Below are positions 33,142 through 42,852 of a stretch of 64,000 bases of DNA, in pieces. The notes beneath the pieces are model-generated. The model made no database searches and was not told the origin of the DNA. It saw only the letters and a list, made by a program, of their open reading frames with translations. The position numbers and the translations under genes were made by a program. The stretch lies in assembly GCF_011038885.2 (NCBI RefSeq), contig NZ_CP064952.1, positions 930,001-994,000 on the forward strand, given 5' to 3'. The stretch is from Schaalia sp. ZJ405. GTDB taxonomy: Bacteria; Actinomycetota; Actinomycetes; Actinomycetales; Actinomycetaceae. Numbering within the stretch: the stretch's first letter is position 1; every line of letters starts with the position of its first letter.

Positions 33142-35250
33142 GTGAGTTCTTCCAATCCCGCTGATTACAACGCCCATCACCTCTCGGTCCTTGAAGGGCT
33201 TGAGGCTGTGCGTAAGCGTCCCGGTATGTATATCGGTTCCACGGATCATCGTGGTCTCATGCACTGCCTGTGGGAAATCATCGACAACGCCGTGGATGAG
33301 GCGCTTGAGGGCTTCTGCGACACCATTGACGTGCGCCTGCACCCCGATCATTCGGCTTCGGTGACCGATAACGGACGCGGTATCCCGGTGGACGAGGTTC
33401 CTGGCACAGGCCTGTCGGGCGTTGAGGTCGTGTTCACGAAGTTGCATGCGGGAGGTAAGTTCGGCGGCGGATCGTACGCGGCATCCGGTGGTCTCCACGG
33501 GGTTGGCGCGTCCGTTGTCAACGCACTGTCGGCGCGCATGGACGTCCAGGTGGATCGTGGCGGCAAGACGTGGGAGATGTGCTTTAGACGTGGAGAACCG
33601 GGTGAGTTTGATGACTCCGCGCAGCGCACACCGAACTCGCCGTTCACCGCTTTCACCTCGCAGTCTGATCTCAAGACCGTGGGGAAGGTGAAGAAAGCCC
33701 AAACGGGGACGCGGGTGCAGTTCTGGGCTGATTTCCAGATCTTTCCGTCAACCGAAGGATTTTCTTGGGAAGACCTCCTTGCCCGTGCCCGGCAGACGGC
33801 GTTCCTTGTTCCCGGTTTGACGATCAACTGCTGGGATGAACGCGGTGAAGAGGACGTGCATGAGTCTTTTCGCTTCGACGGGGGCGTAGTCGACTTCGCC
33901 AATTGGTTAGCGTCGGATGGCCCTGTGACGGATACGTGGCACATCACCGGTGAGGGGACGTACACCGAGACAGTTCAGGTGTTGAACTCGCAGACCGGAC
34001 ACCTTGAAGCAACGGAGGTTGACCGGGTCTGCCAGGTTGACTGTGCGCTTCGGTGGGGCATTGGATATGAGACTCAGGTGCAGAGTTTCGTCAACATTAT
34101 TGCAACCCCCAAGGGTGGTACTCACGTCCAGGGATTCGAGCAGGCGATCGTCAAGATCCTGCGTGCGCAGATCGAGAAGAATGCCCGAAAGCTGAAGGTT
34201 TCAGCAAAGGATGGGCGAGCGGAAAAGGATGACGTTCAGGCGGGGATGACCGCGGTGATTACCGTTCGTTTCCCCGAACCACAGTTCGAGGGGCAGACGA
34301 AGGAAGTACTGGGCACTCCGCAGATCCGAACCGTTGTTTCCCGAGTCATTACCGACTGGATGAAGACGAAGTTTGCCTCCTCTAAGCGCGACGACAAGCA
34401 GCAGATGGCGCTTTTGCTTGAGAAGGTTGTCGGTGAGATGAAGGCGCGTGTGTCGGCACGCATCCACAAGGAAATCTCACGCCGTAAGAATGCTTTGGAG
34501 ACCTCCTCGCTTCCCGCCAAGCTCGCGGATTGCCGACTTGAGGATGTGAGTCAGACAGAACTTTTCATTGTCGAGGGCGATTCGGCTCTGGGAACAGCGA
34601 AAGCTGCGCGAAACTCCGCGTATCAGGCGCTATTTCCGATCCGAGGAAAGATCCTCAACGTGCAGAAGGCGTCAACCTCGGACATGCTGGCCAATGCGGA
34701 ATGCGCAAATATCATTCAGGTCATCGGAGCGGGGTCGGGGAGAACTTTTGATATCGAGCAGGCCCGCTACGGGAAGGTCATTCTCATGACCGACGCGGAT
34801 GTTGACGGCGCTCATATCCGCACCCTTTTGCTCACGCTGTTCTTCCGCTACATGCGGCCCCTCGTTGAGGCTGGTCGAGTGTATGCGGCGGTTCCGCCCC
34901 TGCATCGGATCGAGGTTTCGGGCAAGGGGAAGCGTCCAAAGGAACTGCTGTACACCTATTCCGAGAATGAACTTCACGACAAGCTCCGAGAGCTTAAACG
35001 TTCGGGGCGCACGTGGAAAGAACCGATTCAGCGGTATAAGGGTCTGGGCGAGATGGATGCGGATCAGTTGGCTGAGACAACGATGGATCGTGCGCACCGG
35101 TCGCTTCGTCGGATCACTTTGGGGGATGAGCAGGAGCTCCGCGAGGCTGAGGATGTCTTTGAGCTGCTCATGGGCTCGGTTGTTGGCCCCCGACGTGATT
35201 TCATTGTCGAGGGGTCGGCTGCGTTGGATCGAGAAAGAATCGACGCATAG
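33142..35250 (+). CDS. parE: DNA topoisomerase IV (gyrase-type) subunit B
   Basis: A 702-aa type II topoisomerase ATPase subunit. The GHKL domain has LEAVRKRPGMYIGST, EIIDNAVDEALEGF and VTDNGRGIPVDEV. The TOPRIM domain has ELFIVEGDSALGTAKAARNSAYQALFPIRGKILNVQKAST and DADVDGAHI. GTG start with AGGATG upstream. The partner subunit A lies 3.2 kb away on the other strand. The EGDSALGTAK variant and distance from a dnaA-gyrB-type context favour ParE over GyrB, but this is a family-level judgement. It decatenates chromosomes and is a quinolone/novobiocin target. Confidence 0.9.
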   Translation: MSSSNPADYNAHHLSVLEGLEAVRKRPGMYIGSTDHRGLMHCLWEIIDNAVDEALEGFCDTIDVRLHPDHSASVTDNGRGIPVDEVPGTGLSGVEVVFTKLHAGGKFGGGSYAASGGLHGVGASVVNALSARMDVQVDRGGKTWEMCFRRGEPGEFDDSAQRTPNSPFTAFTSQSDLKTVGKVKKAQTGTRVQFWADFQIFPSTEGFSWEDLLARARQTAFLVPGLTINCWDERGEEDVHESFRFDGGVVDFANWLASDGPVTDTWHITGEGTYTETVQVLNSQTGHLEATEVDRVCQVDCALRWGIGYETQVQSFVNIIATPKGGTHVQGFEQAIVKILRAQIEKNARKLKVSAKDGRAEKDDVQAGMTAVITVRFPEPQFEGQTKEVLGTPQIRTVVSRVITDWMKTKFASSKRDDKQQMALLLEKVVGEMKARVSARIHKEISRRKNALETSSLPAKLADCRLEDVSQTELFIVEGDSALGTAKAARNSAYQALFPIRGKILNVQKASTSDMLANAECANIIQVIGAGSGRTFDIEQARYGKVILMTDADVDGAHIRTLLLTLFFRYMRPLVEAGRVYAAVPPLHRIEVSGKGKRPKELLYTYSENELHDKLRELKRSGRTWKEPIQRYKGLGEMDADQLAETTMDRAHRSLRRITLGDEQELREAEDVFELLMGSVVGPRRDFIVEGSAALDRERIDA

Positions 35251-35315
35251 ACCGCGTGGTCGCAGGCCTTTGTTTCGCTTTTTTCGGTGTCATTTCGCCC
35301 GACGAAGGTCTACAC

Positions 35316-36395
35316 ATGACCTTAGACCCGCTTTCCTCTACGATGGACGGCATGACTGGACTTGCTGAGCGTCTTTCGCCCCCCGGGTCCGTACCCTATC
35401 CCGGAGAGCATCTCGGCTTGAGGTTTCGACCAATGCGGGCGTCGGATGCGCCTGCGGTGTATTCGTTGATCCGTGAAACTGAGACGATGGATGACACCGC
35501 TCACCGCGTGTCGACGCGGGAAATTGCAGACATGATCGAGGGACGCCACGGGGTCGACTGGGTGGAGACGATCGTCGGTCTGGACCGTGAACGTCGGATT
35601 TGTGCGGTCGCGTCTGTGCGCGTCATTCGTTCCCAGATGCTCAGTTCCGTTGGTGAGGATAGCCAGCGCGCCCATGCGACGATCCGCGCCTATACGCATC
35701 CTCATTGGCGAGGACGAGGCATCGGCCGGGCCCTGTTGTATTGGCAAGATGGTCGGGCACGCCAGATGCTTGTGGACACGTACGGTTCAGATAGTGAGCG
35801 TCCGTCGTCGATCTCGAATTTCGTTGACGCCCATATGACTGATCGGCGACGGATGTATATCGCGGCGGGTTTCTACGCAAAGCATATGTTCCAGCAGATG
35901 TACCGGGAGATCGTTGGCGGGGAGACGCGGCCGACTCCAAAGAACGGGTATTCGGTGGTTGCGTGGGACTCGGTTGCACCAGGTGATCTTGATGCTCTTC
36001 ATGCCGAGGTTTCGTCTCGTGACATCAATGCTCGCTGTTTTGGACGGTCGTGGGATGCTCTGACTCATTCGCTGGAAATGCGGTGGTCCTTTGTTGCCTG
36101 TGATTCGTCGGGTGCTCCGATCGGATATATTGGAGTGTCTCGTCCCACGGATCGATGGGCTGCAACAGGGGTCAGCGAGGCAAATATCGATATCCTGGGG
36201 ATTCATCCCGATCATCGGGGGCGTTCCTTGACTAGCGCTCTTGTTCGTTCTGCGATCGCTGCGGTCAGCGCTTCGGGTGTTGCGAAGATCGGTGTTCAGA
36301 TTGATCGTCAGCATGACGCGCAGACTCATAGCATGTATGAGCACCTGGGTTTTGTTGATGCTCAAGCGGAAGTGTTCTATACGATCAACCAATGA
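35316..36395 (+). CDS. GNAT-family N-acetyltransferase (tandem paralogue 1)
   Basis: A 359-aa protein with two GNAT folds. The first reads LRFRPMRASDAPAVYSLIRETE...AYTHPHWRGRGIGRALLYW (acetyl-CoA loop RGRGIG); the second reads ANIDILGIHPDHRGRSLTSALVRSAI with a second pyrophosphate loop. This double-GNAT plan resembles mycothiol acetyltransferase MshD and related proteins, but the acceptor is unknown. The start could be 35316 (GAAGG 8 nt upstream) or one of two nearby ATGs. It is followed 12 nt later by a similar gene. Confidence 0.8.
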   Translation: MTLDPLSSTMDGMTGLAERLSPPGSVPYPGEHLGLRFRPMRASDAPAVYSLIRETETMDDTAHRVSTREIADMIEGRHGVDWVETIVGLDRERRICAVASVRVIRSQMLSSVGEDSQRAHATIRAYTHPHWRGRGIGRALLYWQDGRARQMLVDTYGSDSERPSSISNFVDAHMTDRRRMYIAAGFYAKHMFQQMYREIVGGETRPTPKNGYSVVAWDSVAPGDLDALHAEVSSRDINARCFGRSWDALTHSLEMRWSFVACDSSGAPIGYIGVSRPTDRWAATGVSEANIDILGIHPDHRGRSLTSALVRSAIAAVSASGVAKIGVQIDRQHDAQTHSMYEHLGFVDAQAEVFYTINQ

Positions 36396-36407
36396 GGGGA
36401 GTAAGAG

Positions 36408-37412
36408 ATGACAGCCGTTGGTGACGACGCCTTTCTCCTGCCTCCCAGCAGCAACGGGATTCGCTGGGAGCCGCTGAGCGAATCTCATATTGACGACTTA
36501 GCTGCGCTGTTTGCGCGAATGGAAGCTCAAGATAATCCACCCTATCGAACGTCTCGTGGGGAAGTTGCGGAGATGCTGGGTTCAGCTTCAACCTGGGTGG
36601 GGCTTGCAGGTTACGCCACGCGCGGCTTGGGACGAGGACGAATGGTCGCTTTTGGGCATGTTCTCGTGCGATACCCCGGATACGTTGAATGTGTGTGCAC
36701 TGGTGGAGTAGATCCGTTTTTCCGGCGAATTGGCTTAGGGGGAGTTCTTGTTGATTGGCAGGAACATACGGCGCGGCTGCTCCTTGATGACGTGGATGAT
36801 CGTCAGCGACGACTGATTGTCAGCCATGTTGAAGCGGGTGAAGACGATCTGGAGGAAGCGCTCAAGGTCAGGGGTTTCCAGTGGACGCGCACATACTACG
36901 AATTGCGTGCTCGTCTAACTGCTATTCCTCAGGATCCAGTTCTTCCCAGCTACCTGTCGATTGAGCCGTGGGGTGAAGAATGGGAGGAACCGGCTCGTCG
37001 TGCGGCGAATCGCCTGTCAGAGAAGGAATGGGGGCGCCCGCCTTTGACGCAGGAGCAGTGGCGTCAGGGTCGTACGTCTTTTGTTCCTGAGTGGTCTTTC
37101 CTCGCTGTTGATCGGATGAGTGATCGCGCTCGGGTTGCTGGCTTCCTCTTAGCTTCCCAGTACACGCAGGACTGGGCGGTCTTCGGGTGGAAAGAAGGCT
37201 ATATCGACCAGATGGGTGTACTTGAGGAGTGGCGTAATACGCGAGTCGTTGATGCCTTGATTATTGCGTCGATGCGTGCTCAGGCCAGGGCGGGCATGGA
37301 GCGGATCGGTGCGGGCCTGGGGTCGGCGAATCATTCAGGGGCGTTAGCTGTCTATGATTATCTGGGTTTCACAACCATTGGTCAGACGCGCCTCTACGCG
37401 ATCGAGGTCTAA
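36408..37412 (+). CDS. GNAT-family N-acetyltransferase (tandem paralogue 2)
   Basis: A 334-aa double-GNAT protein. Domain one has GYVECVCTGGVDPFFRRIGLGGVLVDWQEHTARLLL. Domain two has GYIDQMGVLEEWRNTRVVDALIIASMRAQARAGMERIGAGLGSANHSGALAVYDYLGF. GAGGGGAG lies 5 nt before the ATG. It shares layout with the preceding gene and probably arose by tandem duplication, but the two are clearly diverged. Acceptor substrate unknown; the acetyl-CoA loop of domain one is altered (RRIGLG). Confidence 0.8.
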   Translation: MTAVGDDAFLLPPSSNGIRWEPLSESHIDDLAALFARMEAQDNPPYRTSRGEVAEMLGSASTWVGLAGYATRGLGRGRMVAFGHVLVRYPGYVECVCTGGVDPFFRRIGLGGVLVDWQEHTARLLLDDVDDRQRRLIVSHVEAGEDDLEEALKVRGFQWTRTYYELRARLTAIPQDPVLPSYLSIEPWGEEWEEPARRAANRLSEKEWGRPPLTQEQWRQGRTSFVPEWSFLAVDRMSDRARVAGFLLASQYTQDWAVFGWKEGYIDQMGVLEEWRNTRVVDALIIASMRAQARAGMERIGAGLGSANHSGALAVYDYLGFTTIGQTRLYAIEV

Positions 37413-37413
37413 G

Positions 37414-38082
37414 TTATTTGTTGCTTGAGAGATCGAGGATTTTCTGGGGCTCAACAATGCAGCGGTGTGCGGCGTCGGCTCCGGTTTCTGGGTCAACCGT
37501 GTATGAAAGAGACAATTTGGGATCGCCGTCGACGTTACCCTCAGAGTTTTCGTGGGTATTCATATAGTGTTCCATTTCGTCAATAAATTGTTTTCCCGTG
37601 TATGTTGGCTCTACAACCTTCAGTTCACGTAAACATATTGCGATGAGTTCGTTTTGGTCCACATTCTGGGGATTTGTGGCCATATTACCGTATAGTGACC
37701 ATAAAGACTCGGTGCCGAGCATCTTGTCGCACTGCTTGTGGATATTCTCTGCTGCATCCGCGTCACCGTTTTCCAGGTATCCGATCACCAGGTCATTATC
37801 ATGGAATTGGAAGCCTTTGACTCCCTGGTCTTCAACGCACCTGAGGTGGCGTGCGCGTATTTCGGAGAGCTCCTCGTCACTGACTTTTTCATCTTCCAGG
37901 ATTTGAGTGTAAATATCTTCGTATGGTGTGCCGCGAGATTCAGCTCTTAATTGCTCGATGTCAGCATGCCAGCCCTTGCCCACAAGATCGTCTAGACCAA
38001 CCGGTTTTTCACCACCGGCACACGAACACAACAGCAATGGGGTAACGAGGAGAAAAGATCCGAGGATGTGGGTGTGTTTCAT
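37414..38082 (-). CDS. Hypothetical lipoprotein
   Basis: A 222-aa protein with a signal peptide and lipobox (LLLCSC, Cys about 21) followed by an acidic, helical domain with four further Cys residues (RCVEDQG, KQCDKM, ICLREL, RCIVEP), which may form disulfides outside the cell. Not recognised otherwise. It is convergent with the second GNAT gene, only one nucleotide apart, with no separate terminator. The ribosome binding site is weak. Confidence 0.75.
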   Translation of the reverse strand: MKHTHILGSFLLVTPLLLCSCAGGEKPVGLDDLVGKGWHADIEQLRAESRGTPYEDIYTQILEDEKVSDEELSEIRARHLRCVEDQGVKGFQFHDNDLVIGYLENGDADAAENIHKQCDKMLGTESLWSLYGNMATNPQNVDQNELIAICLRELKVVEPTYTGKQFIDEMEHYMNTHENSEGNVDGDPKLSLSYTVDPETGADAAHRCIVEPQKILDLSSNK

Positions 38083-38099
38083 TTAAGTATTCCTCAGAT

Positions 38100-38137
38100 G
38101 TCGGTAAGACCCTACACCAGTGGAAGGTCTTACCGAC
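38100..38137 (-). terminator. 12-bp hairpin between small ORF and lipoprotein gene
   Basis: A perfect 12-bp stem (38100-38111 with 38126-38137) lies just beyond the end of the small leftward frame at 38161 and 17 nt before the lipoprotein start. No T-tract. Confidence 0.6.
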
Positions 38138-38160
38138 ACCGTGCCTTTCGTGGAGGATGA

Positions 38161-38352
38161 TCAGTACAGGTTCTGCCAGTGTGAGGTGAGATGACCACCG
38201 TAGTAGTAGCCGCTCTCAGCGTAAATACCCACCGGCGTCTTCCTCGTGTACGCCTTCGTTGTATATCCGGAATTGATGTACATCATTCCAAACCCCTGGT
38301 GCAGGGTATACGGAGCACTGTGAGCGTGAATAGATCGAGTTGTAACGCAACG
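38161..38352 (-). pseudogene. Small Tyr/Gly-rich frame, possible remnant of a secreted peptide gene
   Basis: The minus-strand frame is open from 38352 to TGA at 38161 (63 codons) but has no good start; the first ATG (38286) leaves 41 residues ending YYYGGHLTSHWQNLY. The Tyr/Gly/His/Thr composition (INSGYTTKAYTRKT, AESGYYYGG) recalls the C-terminal part of small secreted peptides such as the lactococcin 972 family. This resemblance is weak. The 5' part seems lost or was never there. A hairpin follows. The remaining DNA up to 38467 holds nothing else recognised. Confidence 0.3.
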
Positions 38353-38467
38353 TTACGTACAAACTATATCGATGGAATAGGCGTCATCACAAGAGAATTT
38401 AGGAAATTACTCCGCAAATGTTCCGACGCCACCCGGTCCACCATCCACACTCTCAGGCAGCATGCTC

Positions 38468-40975
38468 CTAACCGATCGAGGCGATCGGTGTTGTCACGGG
38501 CACCCCCGAGCCATCACGACGCTCGTCCTCGGCAGGAAGATCAATTGGTGTGCCTTCGGCAGATGCCGCACGCGCGGGCCGCGGCCCCACCCATGCCCCC
38601 TCAAGGCGGTCCTCGCCGCGCAGGAAACGCTGCGCACGCACACCCTGACCGCCGCGTCCCTTCGACGGGAACACTGCAAAAGGAGAAACCTTCACCGTTG
38701 TCTGCCCAGTTCCCGGCAGCGCTCCCTCAGCGGCAGCAATCGTCACCACGACGGCCTCGTCAGGCGAATCAACGACCCAGAAACCCAGCGCACGCGCATC
38801 GGATGCCAGCTTCATACCGGCAACACCGCCGGCGGTGCGACCCTGTGGCCGCACTTTCGCCGCAGGTGTGCGCAGGAGTTGCGCATCGGAGGAGATAAAC
38901 ACGAGGTCTGCGTCATCGGGGCAGGGAGCAAAACCCACAAGGGAATCGCCGTCAGCCAGCGCAATGACCTCCCACTCATCACGTTGAAGCACGTCGGCAC
39001 GCAGACGCTTGACAACACCCTGAGCTGTCCCCATCGCAACGACCGAATCACTTGCGGGATCCAGAAGCCCCACGGCCGGCGCCTCCGTGTGCAGCAGGGT
39101 CGACGCATTCATTGCTGCGGAGAAAGAAAGGCCCGTCTCGAAACGAGGAAGAGCCGGAAGATCAACGACCTCTATCCGGTGGGCAATACCATCAGCGGTG
39201 ACAACGGCAATCTGGGAGCGAACGGTTGTTGACAGCTGTGCGCGCCAACCGTCATTAGCGGCGCGTGGACCCGGCTCAAGGGGATCTGCTCCCTCGACAC
39301 GGGCCAACCCACCCGTTGACGACAGAACAACGACGCAGGGGTCATCCGGGATTTGTAAATCCATCCCTTTGCCTGATCGTGACACCGACGGAAGTGCGGC
39401 AGCCAAAGCCGCACCCTGGGAAGCCGATGCTGCGTCCTCGGCCCCGGGAGCTTGAAGGAGAAGGGTGCGTCTGGGAGTGCCGAGTCGCTGGGAGACATCG
39501 CGCAGTTCAGAGATCACCAGCGCACGCAGGAGTGCTTCGTCTGCGAGGATTTCACGCAGCTGGGCAATTTTCGCCCGAAGTTCGTCGCGTTCACTTTCCA
39601 GTTCGATGCGGGAGAACTTTGTCAGGCGGCGAAGCCTGAGTTCGAGAATGTAGTTCGCTTGAACGTCCGTGAGGTCGAAAGCCGTCATCAGACGCGTGCG
39701 AGCAACATCGGCATCATCGGACGAACGGATAATCGCGATGACATCGTCAATGTCGAGGATCGCGACAAGGAGACCTTCAACCAGGTGGAGCCGATCCTCG
39801 AACTTCGTCAGACGGAACTGAGAACGTCGGGTTGTCACGTCCAAGCGGTGATCAACGAACACTTGAAGCATCTGCTTCAGGCCCAGAGTTTGGGGCTGTC
39901 CGCCAACAAGGGCAACGGCATTGATTGAGAATGAATCTTCCAGCGGAGTGCGCTGATAGAGCTGCTGAAGAACTGCCTCGGGATTGAACCCGTTCTTCAC
40001 TTCGATGACAAGACGCAGGCCGTGCACCCGGTCCGTGAGATTCTGCACGGCTGAGATACCTTTGAGACGCCCCGAGCTGACATTTTCTTTGATTTTTTCA
40101 ATGACCTTCTCAGGTCCGACCATGTAGGGCAGCTCCGTGACAACGAGACCCATCTTCCGGGCCGTCACACGTTCGATCGACACCTTCGCCCGCGTCTTAA
40201 AGGTTCCACGACCAGTTTCGTAGGCTTCACGGATTCCGTCGAGACCAACGATGACACCGCCCTCGGGAAGATCTGGGCCGGGAACATAACGCATGAGATC
40301 AGCCGTTGAAGCCTCGGGGTGCTCAATGAGATAAATCGAAGCAGCGATTGTCTCGGCAACATTATGCGGAGCAATGTTCGTTGCCATGCCGACCGCGATC
40401 CCGGAGGCTCCGTTGACCAGGAGTTGAGGAAAAGCCGCAGGCAGGACTTCTGGCTGCATGAACTGATTGTCATAGTTGGGAACAAAGTCCACGGTGTCTT
40501 CGTCTAGCCCGGTGACGAGGTCGAGGGCCGCCTGATCCATACGTGCCTCGGTGTAGCGCGCGGCAGCGGGCCCATCGTCAAGGGAACCAAAGTTTCCATG
40601 ACCGTCAACGAGGGGGAGGCGTAGGTTGAAAGGTTGGGCAAGACGAACGAGGGCGTCGTAGATCGCCGAGTCTCCGTGCGGATGGAGCTTACCCATGACC
40701 TCACCGACGACGCGCTGAGACTTCACGTGCCCGCGGTCAGGGCGAAGACCCATCTGGTCCATCTGGAAGAGGATGCGACGCTGAACGGGCTTGAGACCGT
40801 CACGTGCATCTGGGAGCGCACGGGCGTAAATCACGGAAACCGCGTACTCCAAAAAGGACCCGCGCATCTCGGTGGAGACGTCGATCTCTGAAATATGTTC
40901 GTCCACGTTGGGGAGGTCAAGCGTTGGATCCTTCTTCGGCATAATGTGGATTATCCCGCGCGAAAAGCTGAGCAT
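38468..40975 (-). CDS. parC: DNA topoisomerase IV (gyrase-type) subunit A
   Basis: An 835-aa breakage-reunion subunit. The quinolone-resistance region HPHGDSAIYDALVRLAQ keeps Ser and Asp at the positions linked to sensitivity. ARYTEARM holds the active tyrosine (about Y135). The C-terminal beta-pinwheel has five to six blades; the last shows SKGRGGQGVRAQ, a variant of the GyrA box, so some wrapping activity is possible. The short acidic tail ends at IGG-type sequence (PIASIG). Transcribed leftward, divergent from the DUF5998 gene. Partner of the ParE-like protein encoded 3 kb away. Confidence 0.9.
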   Translation of the reverse strand: MLSFSRGIIHIMPKKDPTLDLPNVDEHISEIDVSTEMRGSFLEYAVSVIYARALPDARDGLKPVQRRILFQMDQMGLRPDRGHVKSQRVVGEVMGKLHPHGDSAIYDALVRLAQPFNLRLPLVDGHGNFGSLDDGPAAARYTEARMDQAALDLVTGLDEDTVDFVPNYDNQFMQPEVLPAAFPQLLVNGASGIAVGMATNIAPHNVAETIAASIYLIEHPEASTADLMRYVPGPDLPEGGVIVGLDGIREAYETGRGTFKTRAKVSIERVTARKMGLVVTELPYMVGPEKVIEKIKENVSSGRLKGISAVQNLTDRVHGLRLVIEVKNGFNPEAVLQQLYQRTPLEDSFSINAVALVGGQPQTLGLKQMLQVFVDHRLDVTTRRSQFRLTKFEDRLHLVEGLLVAILDIDDVIAIIRSSDDADVARTRLMTAFDLTDVQANYILELRLRRLTKFSRIELESERDELRAKIAQLREILADEALLRALVISELRDVSQRLGTPRRTLLLQAPGAEDAASASQGAALAAALPSVSRSGKGMDLQIPDDPCVVVLSSTGGLARVEGADPLEPGPRAANDGWRAQLSTTVRSQIAVVTADGIAHRIEVVDLPALPRFETGLSFSAAMNASTLLHTEAPAVGLLDPASDSVVAMGTAQGVVKRLRADVLQRDEWEVIALADGDSLVGFAPCPDDADLVFISSDAQLLRTPAAKVRPQGRTAGGVAGMKLASDARALGFWVVDSPDEAVVVTIAAAEGALPGTGQTTVKVSPFAVFPSKGRGGQGVRAQRFLRGEDRLEGAWVGPRPARAASAEGTPIDLPAEDERRDGSGVPVTTPIASIG

Positions 40976-41010
40976 TTCACGTTACACGCCGGAGGCGGCA
41001 CAATAGGGGA

Positions 41011-41559
41011 ATGGACACATGGACACGGATCGAGCACGCCGGTTTTTATCCGAAACTTGCCGCCCGGGCACTACGTCGCGCCCTCGGTGGCGAGGAACCG
41101 CTGGCAACGGTTTGCCAGTTGGACGCGGCCTTCGATCGCGGATCAATGTTTCGTCACCTGACGATTGCCTCGCTGACGCGTTCGGTTCTTGTTCACCTGC
41201 ACATTGATGAGCTTGAGGATGGGCGCGCAGGTGTGGCAACGGGAATCTACTCCATCGATCAGATCCGTGCGATGTCAACCTTTGAGGCAGTGGAATCACC
41301 TGAAGTCTTAGGCACGGATGAGAAAGTCACCGAACTTTCGGTGTCTATCGATATGGGAGGAATTCGTCGGACAGATATCGAACCTCTCCAATGCGATGAC
41401 CCGCAGTGCCTTGGAGACCACGGGTATTCGGCTCAAACTGTTCCCGATGACCTGAGCCTACGGATTTCAGCCGCAGCCGACGGTGAGGATGTTCTCGCCG
41501 AGGCTCAGCATTTCGTCAACGAACTCACCGCCCTCGTGGGCACACATCATGGGCACTGA
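41011..41559 (+). CDS. DUF5998-family protein
   Basis: A 182-aa conserved actinobacterial protein of unknown function. Recognisable stretches are AGFYPKLAARALRRALGGEEP, QLDAAFDRGSMFRHLTIASLT and CDDPQCLGDHGYSA (a Cys/His pair near the C-terminus that may bind metal). No signal or membrane segment. Its end overlaps the next gene, so the two are co-translated. Presence beside parC and the phosphodiesterase-like gene is the usual actinobacterial context. Confidence 0.72.
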   Translation: MDTWTRIEHAGFYPKLAARALRRALGGEEPLATVCQLDAAFDRGSMFRHLTIASLTRSVLVHLHIDELEDGRAGVATGIYSIDQIRAMSTFEAVESPEVLGTDEKVTELSVSIDMGGIRRTDIEPLQCDDPQCLGDHGYSAQTVPDDLSLRISAAADGEDVLAEAQHFVNELTALVGTHHGH

Positions 41560-42727
41560 GGGTGATCTCGTTGGGGGCAGCGCCGCGCTCGCCCTCGTCC
41601 CCGGGGCAGATGTGCCCGACGCAGGCGGCATGCAGCTCACCGATGTTTTCGCCGCTAGCCTGGCAACAATTGACTCCCAGGGACGAGCCTTTCGGCGGGC
41701 AGACCACCGCGCGAGAATGTCCCTTGGGTTAGACGCAGGAGCACGTCAGCTCCTCGTCATCCTTGTTGACGGCCTCGGTGCGATCCCGCTGAGCGAACAC
41801 TTCGGACACGCCCCAACCCTGCGGAGTTTCCGTGATTCGATGCGGTCAATCCATACGGTTGTCCCGTCAACAACGGCTGCGGCCATCACTGCGTTTGGAA
41901 CGGGAGCACACCCCGGTGCCACACGAATGGTTGGGTATTCCATCCTCTACAACATGCGCGTGATGAACCTCCTGGCATTCGACGATGGTCCAGCTCCTGA
42001 GCAGTGGCAATCACAGGAAACACACTTCGAGACCCTTCGCGACGAGGGAGCTACCTGTGCGGTCATCTCCCCGCCGTCTTTCGCCGGCTCAGGGCTCACC
42101 AGGGCGGCCCTACGCGGAGCGCATCACGTTGGTGCTCTTTCGTGGAATGACAGAATTGATGCGGCTCTTGCCCAATTGCGCCAAGGCGTGGATGTTGTCT
42201 ACCTCTACTGGTCCGACATTGATCATGCCGGACACTCACGAGGCGTGGGATCACTCGAATGGGTGAGCGCACTCGAAGAGTTCGATGCGGGGCTGAGCTC
42301 TCTTCTGCGGCGTCTTCCTCGCGGCGTCCGCACAATCCTCACCGCCGATCACGGGATGGTCAACATCGCACAAAACACCATCATTGACGTTGCCTCCACT
42401 CCCGAGCTTGCCCAGGATGTTGTCGCCATCGCGGGGGAGACCAGAGCCGTTCATGTTCACGCGCGCAGAGGAAGCCAAGAGGCTGTGCGTCAGCGCTGGC
42501 GTGAATTTCTTGGGGAACGTGCCTGGGTCATTGACCCGGCAGTTTCTCAGCCGCTCATTGGGGCCGGTGATGGCGGGGAAGTCATCGGAGCTGCCCTCGT
42601 GCTCATGCGCGAGCGATTCGGTGTTGTTGATTCACGCACGCAGAGCCCCCAGGCGATCGCCATGCCGGGAGTTCACGGATCGCTGACGTCCGAAGAAATG
42701 CGAATCCCCGTCATTGAACTGAGCTAG
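41549..42727 (+). CDS. Alkaline-phosphatase-superfamily nucleotide pyrophosphatase/phosphodiesterase
   Basis: A 392-aa predicted metal-dependent phosphodiesterase. LLVILVDGLGAIPL supplies the first metal Asp; VVPSTTAAAITAFGTGAHPGATRMVGY holds the nucleophile Thr; YWSDIDHAGHSRG and LTADHGMVNI give the remaining metal ligands, and PGVHGSLTSEEMRIPVI closes the family pattern (final His). ATG 41549 overlaps the DUF5998 stop. No signal peptide, so cytosolic or with an unrecognised export signal. Substrate unknown; related proteins act on nucleotides or phosphodiesters. Confidence 0.85.
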   Translation: MGTEGDLVGGSAALALVPGADVPDAGGMQLTDVFAASLATIDSQGRAFRRADHRARMSLGLDAGARQLLVILVDGLGAIPLSEHFGHAPTLRSFRDSMRSIHTVVPSTTAAAITAFGTGAHPGATRMVGYSILYNMRVMNLLAFDDGPAPEQWQSQETHFETLRDEGATCAVISPPSFAGSGLTRAALRGAHHVGALSWNDRIDAALAQLRQGVDVVYLYWSDIDHAGHSRGVGSLEWVSALEEFDAGLSSLLRRLPRGVRTILTADHGMVNIAQNTIIDVASTPELAQDVVAIAGETRAVHVHARRGSQEAVRQRWREFLGERAWVIDPAVSQPLIGAGDGGEVIGAALVLMRERFGVVDSRTQSPQAIAMPGVHGSLTSEEMRIPVIELS

Positions 42728-42852
42728 CCGTGCCGCTGGCAGGCAGCGCCTCGGCCAGGAACTAACGGCCAGTGACAGCAAGCACAAAAATCTCGACAAG
42801 CACGTCAAGAACACGCGAGGAAACGGAGCTTCCGGTTGAGTTCCTCAAGCCA

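Noticed and set aside
38191-39232. Long rightward frames opposite parC (up to 256 codons)
   Set aside because: They are antisense shadows of the conserved parC C-terminus and show no family motif or ribosome binding site.
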